Shown here in pieces: positions 1 to 11,500 of a stretch of DNA of 64,000 bases. Both the position numbers and the translations under genes were made by a program. Position 1 is the first letter of the stretch. Each line of letters starts with the position of its first letter. Location: contig CM019063.1 of NCBI GenBank assembly GCA_009667805.1, forward strand, positions 57,954,881 to 58,018,880, given 5' to 3'. The notes under the pieces were generated by a model that saw only the letters and a program-made list of their open reading frames with translations, searched no databases and was not told where the DNA came from. The stretch is from Leptobrachium leishanense (lineage: Eukaryota; Chordata; Amphibia; Anura; Megophryidae).

Positions 1-121
1 TTAAAGCCGCGAGTATAACGCAAAGCCCTGGGCTGCGTCACATGGCCCCGGGTTGGTCAGATCCCATATAGATCATTAGGTTTTAGGATTGCAGGAAGGT
101 AAAGCTAAATAGACATATCAC

Positions 122-316
122 CTGAATGAAGGCATTTGCTTGAAGACACTTTGAGTTTTCGACTGTGAATTTAAGTCCATTCTTTGTGGTGAAACAAGCT
201 GCGTGGTCTTTGAAGTGAATGGCCTTGAGGATGTTGGACAGGTTGCGCACATTGTCCAGGGTGCAGCTGAATACGTACTGCTCCGCATTATCCTCAAACT
301 GGGAAGACGACGCCAT
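122..316 (-). CDS. RAD1: RAD1 checkpoint clamp, first coding exon (partial gene)
   Basis: This exon encodes the first 65 residues of RAD1, the subunit that with RAD9 and HUS1 forms the nuclear 9-1-1 sliding clamp loaded at damaged DNA to activate ATR signalling. The segment DNVRNLSNILKAIHF followed by TKNG and TVEN is the conserved start of vertebrate RAD1. Reading on the minus strand, the ATG is at 316-314 and the exon ends after Gln65 (ANAFIQ) at a GT donor (121-120), where vertebrate RAD1 has an intron as far as I recall. The ATG sits in a YY1-like context (AACATGGCGTC on the minus strand). The remaining exons lie off the left edge. A pyrimidine-rich stretch ending in AG just upstream (about 330) may be an acceptor of a non-coding first exon. 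The call rests on clear protein similarity. Confidence 0.93.
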
Positions 317-442
317 GTTCTGGGTTGTCCTTCATAGAGACAGAAATTAGTCACCACCTTAGACTTTGAAATCGGATGGTTCAGTTAAAGACAAAAAGAC
401 AATACAGTGTTAGCAAGTACAAAAAGTAAATGTCTTGAAGGG

Positions 443-1895
443 TATTACATTATTATACAGCGCCGACACGTCTCCCCACACATTACATTATTATACAAGA
501 AGAAAAAAATAATACAATACCAGCGCTGCTTCAATAAGGTCCACTAGTGACACCCAATTTAATTTCCAGTGAGGACAGAGAGATACACAGACGTTTTGGG
601 TGTGCACTACACACTGAGGAAGGGGCTGTGACCCCGAAACGTCTGTGTATCTCTCTGTCCTCACTGGAAATTAAATTGGGTGTCACTAGTGGACCTTATT
701 GAAGCAGCGCTGGTATTGTATTATTTTTTTCTTCTTGTGAATTGTTTACCGTCTCAGTTGGATGCTGAGAGAGGGAATCAATACTCAGCTGCATGACCAT
801 TTCTGTGCATTATAGAGGGTGCTAACGGACACCTCACTCCTGCTTTTTTATTTTTTCAAGTATTACATTATTATACAGCGCCGACACGTCTCCCCGCGCA
901 TTACATTATTATACAGCGCCGACACCTCCCCGCGCATTACATTATTATACAGCACCAACACGTCTCCCCGCGCATTACATTATTATACAGCGCCGACACC
1001 TCCCCGTGCATTACATTATTATACAGCGCCGACACCTCCCCGTGCATTACATTATTATACAGCGCCGACACCTCCCCGTGCATTACATTATTATACAGCG
1101 CCGACACGTCTCCCCGCGCATTACATTATTATACAGTGCAGACATGTCTCCCTGCGCATTACATTATTATACAGTGCAGACATGTCTCCCTGCGCATTAC
1201 ATTATTATACAGCGCCGACACGTCTCCCTGCGCATTACATTATTATACAGTGCAGACACGTCTCCCTGCGCATTACATTATTATACAGTGCAGACATGTC
1301 TCCCTGCGCATTACATTATTATACAGTGCAGACACGTCTCCCTGCGCATTATATTATTATACAGTGCAGACATGTCTCCCCGCGCATTACATTATTATAC
1401 AGTGCAGACACGTCTCCCTGCGCATTACATTATTATACAGTGCAGACACGTCTCCCTGCGCATTACATTATTATACAGTGCAGACACGTCTCCCTGCGCA
1501 TTACATTATTATACAGTGCAGACACGTCTCCCCGCGCATTACATTATTATACAGTGCAGACACGTCTCCCCGCGCATTACATTATTATACAGTGCAGACA
1601 CGTCTCCCCGCACATTACATTATTATACAGTGCAGACACGTCTCCCCGCACATTACATTATTATACAGTGCAGACACGTCTCCCCGCACATTACATTATT
1701 ATACAGTGCAGACACGTCTCCCCGCACATTACATTATTATACAGTGCAGACACGTCTCCCCGCGCATTACATTATTATACAGCGCGACACGTCTCCCCGC
1801 GCATTATATTATTATACAGTGCAGACATGTCTCCCTGCGCATTATTATACAGTGCAGACACGTCTCCCTGCGCATTACATTATTATATATGTCTG
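443..1895. repeat. 38-bp minisatellite, interrupted by a hairpin element
   Basis: The tandem unit is about 36-38 bp, with core CATTACATTATTATACAG followed by a GYGCMGACACGTCTCCCCG-type half. About 1.5 copies lie at 443-495 and roughly 27 copies from 864 to 1895. The two parts are separated by an inserted hairpin-containing segment (about 496-862). Unit variants (CGCCGACACC early, TGCAGACACG later) are clustered, as expected for local amplification. Long open frames across it are a by-product of the repeat. Confidence 0.93.
496..737. mobile_element. Hairpin (foldback) MITE with hammerhead-like centre
   Basis: Two arms of roughly 100 bp are near-perfect inverted copies, beginning CAAGAAGAAAAAAATAATAC and ending with its complement. 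The unpaired centre (about 592-642) carries CTGAGGAA, then GGGG-loop-CCCC, then GAAACGTC. It interrupts the surrounding 38-bp minisatellite, and minisatellite sequence resumes near 864, so the inserted unit probably includes the non-palindromic tail to about 862. No open reading frame. The class is not identified. Confidence 0.8.
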
Positions 1896-1959
1896 CAGGC
1901 ACAGTGCAATGTGAACTGAGGTGAAAAACCCTGTAAAAGTGACATACAATAGTTTATAA

Positions 1960-2409
1960 CCATAATCATGAGGTGCAGAGGGCCCTGCTCCCAGGAGTCA
2001 CGTGATCTCTGTGAGGCAGAATGCCGTGTGCCCGGGTCGGTTAGGAGGGACACGGCGGGCCTCCCTGTGACACACGTGTTTACACGGTTTGAGAACACCG
2101 ACATTCCCCGCCGTCACACTAAGCGCAAGGTAATTTACCTCCAGGCCACACGGTGAGCAATCTGAGGCAGCGCGCTAAACGCCGACTTCATGCGTCATCA
2201 CGTAGAACGTGGAAGCGAAGAGGCGCGGTGCATGATAGGAAGGGATACATACCAAGAGCGTACGGCGGTTGCCTGGGCGACGGTGACTGAGCAGCCTTGG
2301 CAAGGTGATCAAATGGTCTCACGTCACCCGTCCTGGCGTCACTTCCGGGTCGGGGCTGTAACACGTGTGGTGGCTTGCTAGTCGCCGGTTCCTGTCTGAG
2401 CTCCCAACC
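1960..2409. promoter_or_regulatory. Putative shared RAD1/DNAJC21 promoter region
   Basis: This is the GC- and CpG-rich stretch immediately upstream of the DNAJC21 start codon and the only non-repetitive candidate promoter between the divergent genes. It contains three CACGTG E-boxes (1999, 2073, 2362) and an ETS-type ACTTCCGG at 2341, close to the ATG at 2410. No TATA box is obvious. The RAD1 start codon is 2 kb to the left, separated by a minisatellite, so RAD1 may instead have its own start near 320-440. The transcription start sites are not determined from sequence alone. Confidence 0.45.
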
Positions 2410-2506
2410 ATGAAGTGTCACTACGAGGTGCTCGGCGTCCGCAGGGACTGCACTGATGATGACCTGAAGAAAGCCTACAGGAAGTTAGCCCTGAGATGGC
2501 ACCCGG
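2410..2506 (+). CDS. DNAJC21: DNAJC21 exon 1 (J domain, helices I-II)
   Basis: Begins at the ATG in the context AACCATGA and encodes residues 1-32 plus the first base of codon 33 ([12 protein letters not shown] to LALRWHP). The donor is GTGAGA at 2507. The exon stops inside the catalytic HPD tripeptide: His31 and Pro32 are here and the aspartate codon is completed 14.9 kb downstream. Reading past the donor gives a spurious 72-residue frame. Confidence 0.95.
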
Positions 2507-5500
2507 GTGAGACACTGCGGGGTGACCGGCTCCCATCTCCCACAGTGCTTTGCGGCTGCGCCCTAGCTTGGGAGACCCTATGATCTTTACTGATTTTAAG
2601 ATGCGGGCACTCCATGATTTTCACTTTTGTTTGGTTGGAGAGAACTGACATTGTACGATCTTTACTGATTGTAGGATGGGAGGGGGCTCTGGCACCCTGT
2701 GATCTTTACTGATTGTAGGATGGGAGGGGGCTCTGGCACCCTGTGATCTTTACTGATTGTAGGATGGGAGGGGGCTCTGGCACCCTGTGATCTTTACTGA
2801 TTGTAGGATGGGAGGGGGCTCTGGCACCCTGTGATCTTTACTGATTGTAGGATGGGAGGGGGCTCTGGCACCCTGTGATCTTTACTGATTGTAGGATGGG
2901 AGGGGGCTCTGGCACCCTGTGATCTTTACTGATTGTAGGATGGTTCTTTATATTGTCCCAGTTTTGGTAGTGAAAGGTGCCAGACAATCATACTGTCACT
3001 ATTTCCAGTCATAGCATTGCTCACCTGTCACTTTTACCGAGCTTTCCCATCCTTAAAGGGACATTGTAAATAACCCTTAGGAACTTTAAAATTCTGTCCT
3101 TTGATCATTGTATTCTCTACACAATACACTGATTTGAGTCCGTGATCAACCCATAGACTCTATTCTATGGTCATTGCCACCGAGTGAGGAGCAAGTGATG
3201 GTAGTGGCCCTTTAAAGGGACGCTCTTGCGAACATGACCATTTATGATCGTTTAGGACAAGGTTGTCAAACTCACAGCCCCCCAGATGATGCCTACAATT
3301 TCCAGAATTCTTGCAATGCAAAAGATGGTCTGGGAATTATGGGAGTTGTAGTTCAGAAACATCGGGGGAGGGGGGCTGGATTTTGACAGTCCTTGTTTAG
3401 GTTGTCATAATGTCTCAACTGTCCTCACGGCCGCTGTGATGATTCTTCATTCTGGAGACTATTTACTGGAGCCCTGATTTAATGTATTGCCTGTATTCGC
3501 TTTTAATTGTTCAGTGTTTATAGTTAATACTGATATAACTACCCCCATTCTGAAGAAGATATCTCTTAACCCTACCTCTCTTTCTAACTACCGTCCCATC
3601 TCTTTGTGATTGGGCAGACTAGACGGGCCAAAAGGTTCTTATCTGCACGAGGCTGAAGTTAGTTTCTTATTCGGCCAGTTACTTATTCGTGGAAGTTGGT
3701 TTCTGATTCGGTTGAATTCCAAGTATGTAAAGTTTCAATAAAAACCTGATTTTAGATGGTAAATTGCCATTGTGCCAATGATTTTAACATGGATTCATAT
3801 AGAGGTGGATGCCCTCTACCAAACAATGTCAAATTCAGCCTGGCCCAACTGCAATTTGGGCAGAAAAATCAGTGCCAACTGTGCCAAGGTGTTGATTTTT
3901 ACTGTTTTGAATAAGTAACTGATGTTTTTAAAGGGTTAATTGCCATTGGGCCACTGAATTCAACATGGATTTATATAGAGGAGGATGCCCTCTATCAAAC
4001 ACAATTGTCTTCAGCCGGGCCCAATGGCAAGTTTGCCACATAAACAGTGCCAACTGTGCCAAGGTGTTGATTTTTACTATTTTGAATAAGTAACTGATGA
4101 TTTCAAAGGGTTAATTACCATTGGGCCACTGAATTCAACATGGATTTATATAGAGGTGGATGCCCTCTATCAAACACAATGTCTTCAGCCTGGCCCAATG
4201 GCAAGTTTGCCACAAAACAGTGCCAACTGTGCCAAGGTGTTGATTTTTACTATTTTGAATAAGTAACTGATGTTTTAAAGGGTTAATTGCCATTGGGCCA
4301 CTGAATTCAACATGGATTTATATAGAGGAGGATGCCCTCTATCAAACACAATTGTCTTCAGCCTGGCCCAATGGCAAGTTTGCCACATAAACAGTGCCAA
4401 CTGTGTGCAAGGTGTTGATTTTTACTGTTTTGAATAAGTAACTGATGTTTTAAGGGTTAATTGCCATTGGGCACTGAATTCAACATGGATTTATATAGAG
4501 GAGGATGCCTCTATCAAACACAATTGTCTTCAGCCTGGCCAAATGCAAGTTTGCCACATAAACAGTGCCAACTGTGCCATGGGTGTTGATTTTTACTATT
4601 TTGAATAAGTAACTGATGATTTCAAAGGGTTAATTGCCATTGGGCCACTGAATTCAACATGGATTTATATAGAGGAGGATGCCCTCTATCAAACACAATT
4701 GTCTTCAGCCTGGCCCAATGGCAAGTTTGCCACATAAACAGTGCCAACTGTGCCAAGGTGTTGATTTTTACTATTTTGAATAAGTAACTGATGATTTCAA
4801 AGGGTTAATTCCATTGGGCCACTGAATTCAACATGGATTTATATAGAGGTGGATGCCCTCTATCAAACACAAATTCTTCAGCCTGGCCCAATGGCAAGTT
4901 TGCCACGAAAACAGTGCCAACTGTGCCAAGGTGTTGATTTTTACTATTTTGAATAAGTAACTGATGTTTTTAAAGGGTTAATTGCCATTGGGCCACTGAA
5001 TTCAACATGGATTTATATAGAGGAGGATGCCCTCTATCAAACACAATTGTCTTCAGCCTGGCCCAATGGCAAGTTTGCCACGTAAACAGTGCCAACTGTG
5101 CCAAGGTGTTGATTTTTACTGTTTTGAATAAGTAACTGATGTTTTTAAAGGGTTAATTGCCATTGGGCCACTGAATTCAACATGGATTTATATAGAGGAG
5201 GATGCCCTCTATCAAACACAATTGTCTTCAGCCTGGCCCAATGGCAAGTTTGCCACAAAACAGTGCCAACTGTGCCAAGGTGTTGATTTTTACTGTTTTG
5301 AATAAGTAACTGATGTTTTTAAAGGGTTAATTGCCATTGGGCCACTGAATTCAACATGGATTTATATAGAGGAGGATGCCCTCTATCAAACACAATTGTC
5401 TTCAGCCTGGCCCAATGGCAAGTTTGCCACATAAACAGTGCCAACTGTGCCATGGGTGTTGATTTTTACTATTTTGAATAAGTAACTGATGATTTCAAAG

Positions 5501-8500
5501 GGTTAATTGCCATTGGGCCACTGAATTCAACATGGATTTATATAGAGGAGGATGCCCTCTATCAAACACAATTGTCTTCAGCCTGGCCCAATGGCAAGTT
5601 TGCCACATAAACAGTGCCAACTGTGCCAAGGTGTTGATTTTTACTATTTTGAATAAGTAACTGATGATTTCAAAGGGTTAATTACCATTGGGCCACTGAA
5701 TTCAACATGGATTTATATAGAGGTGGATGCCCTCTATCAAACACAATTGTCTTCAGCCTGGCCCAATGGCAAGTTTGCCACGAAAACAGTGCCAACTGTG
5801 CCAAGGTGTTGATTTTTACTATTTTGAATAAGTAACTGATGTTTTTAAAGGGTTAATTGCCATTGGGCCACTGAATTCAACATGGATTTATATAGAGGAG
5901 GATGCCCTCTATCAAACACAATTGTCTTCAGCCTGGCCCAATGGCAAGTTTGCCACGTAAACAGTGCCAACTGTGCCAAGGTGTTGATTTTTACTGTTTT
6001 GAATAAGTAACTGATGTTTTTAAAGGGTTAATTGCCATTGGGCCACTGAATTCAACATGGATTTATATAGAGGAGGATGCCCTCTATCAAACACAATTGT
6101 CTTCAGCCTGGCCCAATGGCAAGTTTGCCACATAAACAGTGCCAACTGTGCCAAGGTGTTGATTTTTACTGTTTTGAATAAGTAACTGATGTTTTTAAAG
6201 GGTTAATTGCCATTGGGCCACTGAATTCAACATGGATTTATAGAGGAGGATGCCCTCTATCAAACACAATTGTCTTCAGCCTGGCCCAATGGCAAGTTTG
6301 CCACATAAAACAGTGCCAACTGTGCCAAGGTGTTGATTTTTACTGTTTTGAATAAGTAACTGATGTTTTTAAAGGGTTAATTGCCATTGGCCACTGAATT
6401 CAACATGGATTTATATAGAGGAGGATGCCCTCTATCAAAACCAATTGTCTTCAGCCTGGCCCAATGGCAAGTTTGCCACATAAAAGTGCCAACTGTGCCA
6501 AGGTGTTGATTTTTACTATTTTGAATAAGTAACTGATGATTTCAAAGGTTTAATTGCCATTGGGCCACTGAATTCAACATGGATTTATATATGAGGAGGA
6601 TGCCCTCTATCAAACACAATTGTCTTCAGCCTGGCCCAATGGCAAGTTTGCCACATAAACAGTGCCAACTGTGCCAAGGTGTTGATTTTTACTATTTTGA
6701 ATAAGTAACTGATGATTTCAAAGGGTTAATTACCATTGGGCCACTGAATTCAACATGGATTTATATAGAGGTGGATGCCCTCTATCAAACACAATTGTCT
6801 TCAGCCTGGCCCAATGGCAAGTTTGCCACGAAAACAGTGCCAACTGTGCCAAGGTGTTGATTTTTACTGTTTTGAATAAGTAACTGATGTTTTTAAAGGG
6901 TTAATTGCCATTGGGCCACTGAATTCAACATGGATTTATATATAGGAGGATGCCCTCTATCAAACACAATTGTCTTCAGCCTGGCCCAATGGCAAGTTTG
7001 CCACATAAACAATGCCAACTGTGCCATGGGTGTTGATTTTTACTGTTTTGAATAAGTAACTGATGTTTTCAAAGGGTTATTTGCCATTGGGCCACTGAAT
7101 TCAACATGGATTTATATAGAGGTGGATGCCCTCTATTAAAATCAGTGGCACAATGGGTGGTGTGGTTTGGCCGAGCTCTGAGATGGCTGCCTGATCTCTG
7201 AGCTTCTGCGCAGGTGGCGCTTCCACAACTGACAGTAGCCTCCACTGATCAGCCCTGGACTTCATTGTAGCCTGTGGGGTTTAGCTTCCATGCCCAGGAG
7301 GAAGTTGAACCCCAAATCGAGCCAAGCTGAAATTGCCCAGTATTTTCCCTGCTGTCGGCGGTGGTGCTTTCAGAAGCTGTCAGGATGGCGTCGTCGTGAG
7401 TCCTTCTGTCGCGAAAGGTGAGCCTTGTACTTGATGTGACAAGAAAGCTCTTGCTCACTATGAAGGGACCTTCAGAGTGACCTCAGGGCGGGCCTGGAGA
7501 GGCTACGGACGGACATTGGCGCACTGGGGACCCGCATAGCCAAACTCGAGCATTAAGTGGATACTGATCACGCCGAGACGCAGGCTATATTACGAGAGGT
7601 CTGCGACAACTACGTGTTGCTTCAGGAGGAAGTAGAATACCTGGACAGCAGGTCCAGTCGCTCCAACCATTATATCGGACATGTCCCGGAGACAAGTTTT
7701 TCCGCACCCTGTTGTTCATGCCGCTCTGGAGGTGGAGTTGCGCCTAAATAGGATTCATAGAGCCCTGCGCCCACGCTTGGGTCCCAACGAACCCCCGTGG
7801 GACGTGGTGCTTAAGTGCTGGTATTACTCCACCAAGGATGCCCTGCTGCTTGCAGCCCGTTATGGCGCCTCCTTGATTGAGGGGGTTGCCTAGAATCTCT
7901 TCAACGATGTGGCTTCTTTTACGCTTCCGAAGAGAAGAGCCCAATGGCCTCTTACAGAGCTTCTTCCGCACAAGGAAGTCCCGCTACCTGGAGGTTTCCA
8001 TTTTGCCCCATGATGGGGCCTTCATATCCCTGCGCTCACCGGCCGATTACACTTGACTGTTGGAGGCATTGGGGATCCCCATGCCAGCAGATCTATTCGT
8101 GCTCCTGGACAGAGGCCGTGGAACGGAGGTACCGGCCATACCACAACACCAGGCCTGGGTTAACACCTGTCATCCCCACCATTGAAGCTCCTTGTAGCTC
8201 CCTCCACTCCTCCAGTTTCGTGCTCCCCCATTTGCCGGGCCCTCGTCTTCCCATTCTGCCGTGCTCGCCCTGGTCCCGTACCCCTCAACCTTGCATTCCT
8301 CCATGATTTTTGATTCGGACGTTTTCTTGGTCGGCTGACCCTCCTATTGCTCTGGTTTGTTGTGATGGTACAGGCTGCAGGGTCCCACCACATTTAAAAA
8401 CTTTTTGCCTTTGTTTTGCCCTGCACCTTTTTTGCCCCATTGGGCCCCTTATTTTACATCCTGTTTTCACATGCCCCATGTGTGTTTCTGTTCCTCAATA

Positions 8501-11500
8501 TTCATCTTGTTTGGAAACTGTGTTTTTCCTGCCCACTGCTTACGTGCATCGAGCCGCCACCTGCTGCGACCCGACTTTGGCCTTCGAACCATCTCCAGAC
8601 TGGACAAGGGCGACATTCCACAAACTGGGCAATGGCTGAGGCTGTGGTGGCCACTATATTCAGGGACTGGGGAATGGCTGGAGGCAGTGGTGCTCCGGGA
8701 TGTCTGAGGGTGGGCAGGAGGGTGAACAATAGGGACAGCTCCATATAAGTATGACCTGTGTTTTGCACAAGAAACAGATTCTGTTTGCAATTCAACCTAA
8801 AATGTGTCTTGCCTCGTTCTTGGGGCAAAACCTGCAGCTATAAGACACACTCTGCCCAGTAGTTGTATGTGCTACTATTGGGCCCTGACGCCGTGTATCC
8901 AGCCAGGGTACTCCGTGATCATCACATTTGTGCACTTTCTCATGGACCCTAGCCCCAGGCCTTACTGATGCCAGAGTGGCGGGGGTGAAGGTTGCCCGGT
9001 GAGGATGAGCCTTTATGGGAGTGGACGCTCTTTCTTTTTGTATTATTCACATGACTATTGCATGGATCGCACTATATATATATATATAGCGGTTTTCAGT
9101 ATGGATGACATGGGATGGGGGCTTGTATTACTTTTCTGTCTGTGGGGATACTGTTATGTTCTGCTATAAGATTTTGGGTCTATGGATGTCTGCCTCGATT
9201 GGGACGGGGGGTTACAGTTTTTTCTTTTTAATCCACATGGACATTGAGTCACGTCCAGTGGTCCTGGGGTGCCCATGCCTCGTCTGGCGTCCCAGGTGGT
9301 ACCGGCAGCGCTGTGTTCCGCTTTTCGCTGGCTGGGTGCCTATTGATATACCGGCTTCGCAGCAGTCACATGGGTGGCCAGGAGGCGCCTGTTAACCCTT
9401 TCTGGCTGTTGTACCCTGCAGATAGTAAGCTTTACCAACCATTCAAGGATCGGAGGGGTTTATAGGGTTCTGTATACAGGGACCAGCATCGTAGTTCTAG
9501 GGGGGATCCGTGACACATTGTATAGTTCAGACTGTCAATAGTGGTTTACGTGTTGATATGGACGGGATGGGAGGGGGGTTTAGTATAAGAGCACCCCATA
9601 GGGTCACACTTGGAATGGGAGGGGGAATGTGTTCTTTATGCTAGTATGTGGGGTCACTGTTCTGTATTGATATACTGAGGGTGGGGGGGGTTTGCTTCCA
9701 TTCTCTGTACGGAGGTGCCAAGGACACAGCTGCATTTAGGGTTTTTCTTTCCTCATGGGGGGGGTCGGGAAGGGGTGGGATTTTTTTTTTTTTTTCCGGG
9801 AGCTTCTCTCTTTTGGAGAGGTGGGGGTGGAGGGGACGCATATATATGAGAACTGCTTGTGATTTGCTCCAAGGGGGTTCAATTAGGGATGCACCGATAC
9901 CGATACTAGTATCGGTATCGGGGCCGATATTGCCGTTTGCACGAGTACTTGTTACTCGTGCAAACGGCCCGATACATCCCGCCGATACCGGAAGCCGGCG
10001 CTGGGCCGGCTTGCCTGTATTCGCGGGGCTGGGGAAGCTGGCCGCGTGCATGAAAAGCACGCGGCCAGCGTTCCCCTTCGGCGCGCCAAATACTCACCCT
10101 TCCTGGAGTTCCGGTCTCTGGGCAGTGATGCGGTCACGTGGCCGCCGGGCGCTCCTGTGACGCGGCCTCTCGGCTGGAGGCAGCGTCACAGATGCGCCCG
10201 GCGGCCACGTGACCGCATCACTGCCCAGAGACCGGAACTTCAGGAAGGGTGAGTATTTGGCGCGCCGATGGGGAACGCTGGCCGCGTGCTTTACATGCAC
10301 ACGGCCAGCTTCCCCAGCGTTCGAGCTGCGGGCAAATCCATGAGAGCTGCGGGGCAAATCCATGAGAGCTGCAGGGCCAATCCATGAGACCTGGGGGCCA
10401 ATCCATGAGACATGGGGGCAAATCCATGAGACCTGGGGGCAAATCCATGAGACCTGGGGGCAAATCCATGAGACCTGGGGGTAAATCCATGAGACCTGGG
10501 GGCCAATCCATGAGACCTGGGGGCCAATCCATGAGACCTGGGGGCAAATCCATGAGACCTGGGGGCAAATCCATGAGACCTGGGGGCAAATCCATGAGAC
10601 CTGGGGGCAAATCCATGAGAGCTGCGGGGTAAATCCATGAGACCTGGGGGCAAATCCATGAGACCTGGGGGCCAATCCATGAGACCTGGGGGCCAATCCA
10701 TGGAGACCTGGGGGCCAATCCATGAGAGCTGGGGGCCAATCCATGAGAGCTGGGGCCAATCCATGAGACCTGCGGGCAAATCCATGAGAGCTGGGGGCCA
10801 ATCCATGAGAGCTGGGGGCCAATCCATGAGAGCTGGGGGCAAATCCATGAGAGCTGGGGGCCAATCCATGAGACCTGAGGGCCAATCCATGAGACCTGAG
10901 GGCCAATCCATGAGACCTGAGGGCCAATCCATGAGACCTGAGGGCCAATCCATGAGACCTGAGGGCCAATCCATGAGACCTGAGGGCCAATCCATGAGAC
11001 CTGGGGGCCAATCCATGAGACCTGGGGGTAAATCCATGAGACCTGGGGACAAATCCATGAGACCTGGGGGCAAACCCATGTGAGCTGGGGCAAACCCATG
11101 TGAGCTGGGGGCAAACCCATGAGACCTGGGACAAATCCGTGTGAGCTGCGGTCAATCTCATATAAATTTTTATGAGGTCTGTTCCTATTGGAAAGCGTCA
11201 CATGACATTAAATAAAAGTATCGGTACTCGGTATCGGTGAGTACTTTTAAAAAGTATCGGTACTCGGTCTTAAAAAAGTGGTATCGGTGCATCCCTAGGT
11301 TCAATGTCTCCTCAGCTCACGGTGGACGTGCAGTGTTGAGCCTCAGCCTTGTTGCCAAAAAGGATCTTGGTTTCTGTGCCAATCTGACTATTGGGCCAGA
11401 CAAAAGACAACTGTTTTTAACGAAGGGCATCCAACTCTATATAATTCTATGTTGAAATCAGTGGCCCAACCGCATTTAACCCTTTAAAAACATCAGTTAC

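Larger units (their letters stand above)
9884..11297. mobile_element. hAT element 'A' with minisatellite and palindrome cargo
   Basis: The terminal inverted repeats are TAGGGATGCACCGATAC and GTATCGGTGCATCCCTA, flanked by a perfect 8-bp duplication GGTTCAAT (9876-9883, 11298-11305), diagnostic of hAT transposons. Subterminal regions are packed with short ATCGG/ATACC repeats. The interior has a GC-rich palindrome (10028-10320) and a 21-bp array (10322-11150). No transposase is encoded, so the element is non-autonomous. It lies inside the L1/Tx1 fragment in the core of the giant foldback element. Confidence 0.92.

Noticed and set aside
864..1895. CRISPR array
   Set aside because: Repeats are contiguous with no unique spacers, and the genome is clearly a vertebrate with spliced genes.
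819..1919. Overlapping open frames of 260-366 codons
   Set aside because: They are translations of the 38-bp minisatellite (repeating ALHYYT / RITLLYSAD) in all three frames, with no conserved protein.
1968..2156. BRIX1 first exon
   Set aside because: The frame contains a chance HVF-like string but none of the conserved BRIX1 N-terminal sequence.
2365..2583. Small intronless DnaJ-like gene
   Set aside because: The frame past 2506 leaves the J domain exactly at a GT donor, and the true continuation is at 17385.
3790..7140. Telomere-like satellite (GGGTTAA once per unit)
   Set aside because: The hexamer TTAGGG is not tandem and the remaining 168 bp of each unit are unrelated to telomeric DNA.
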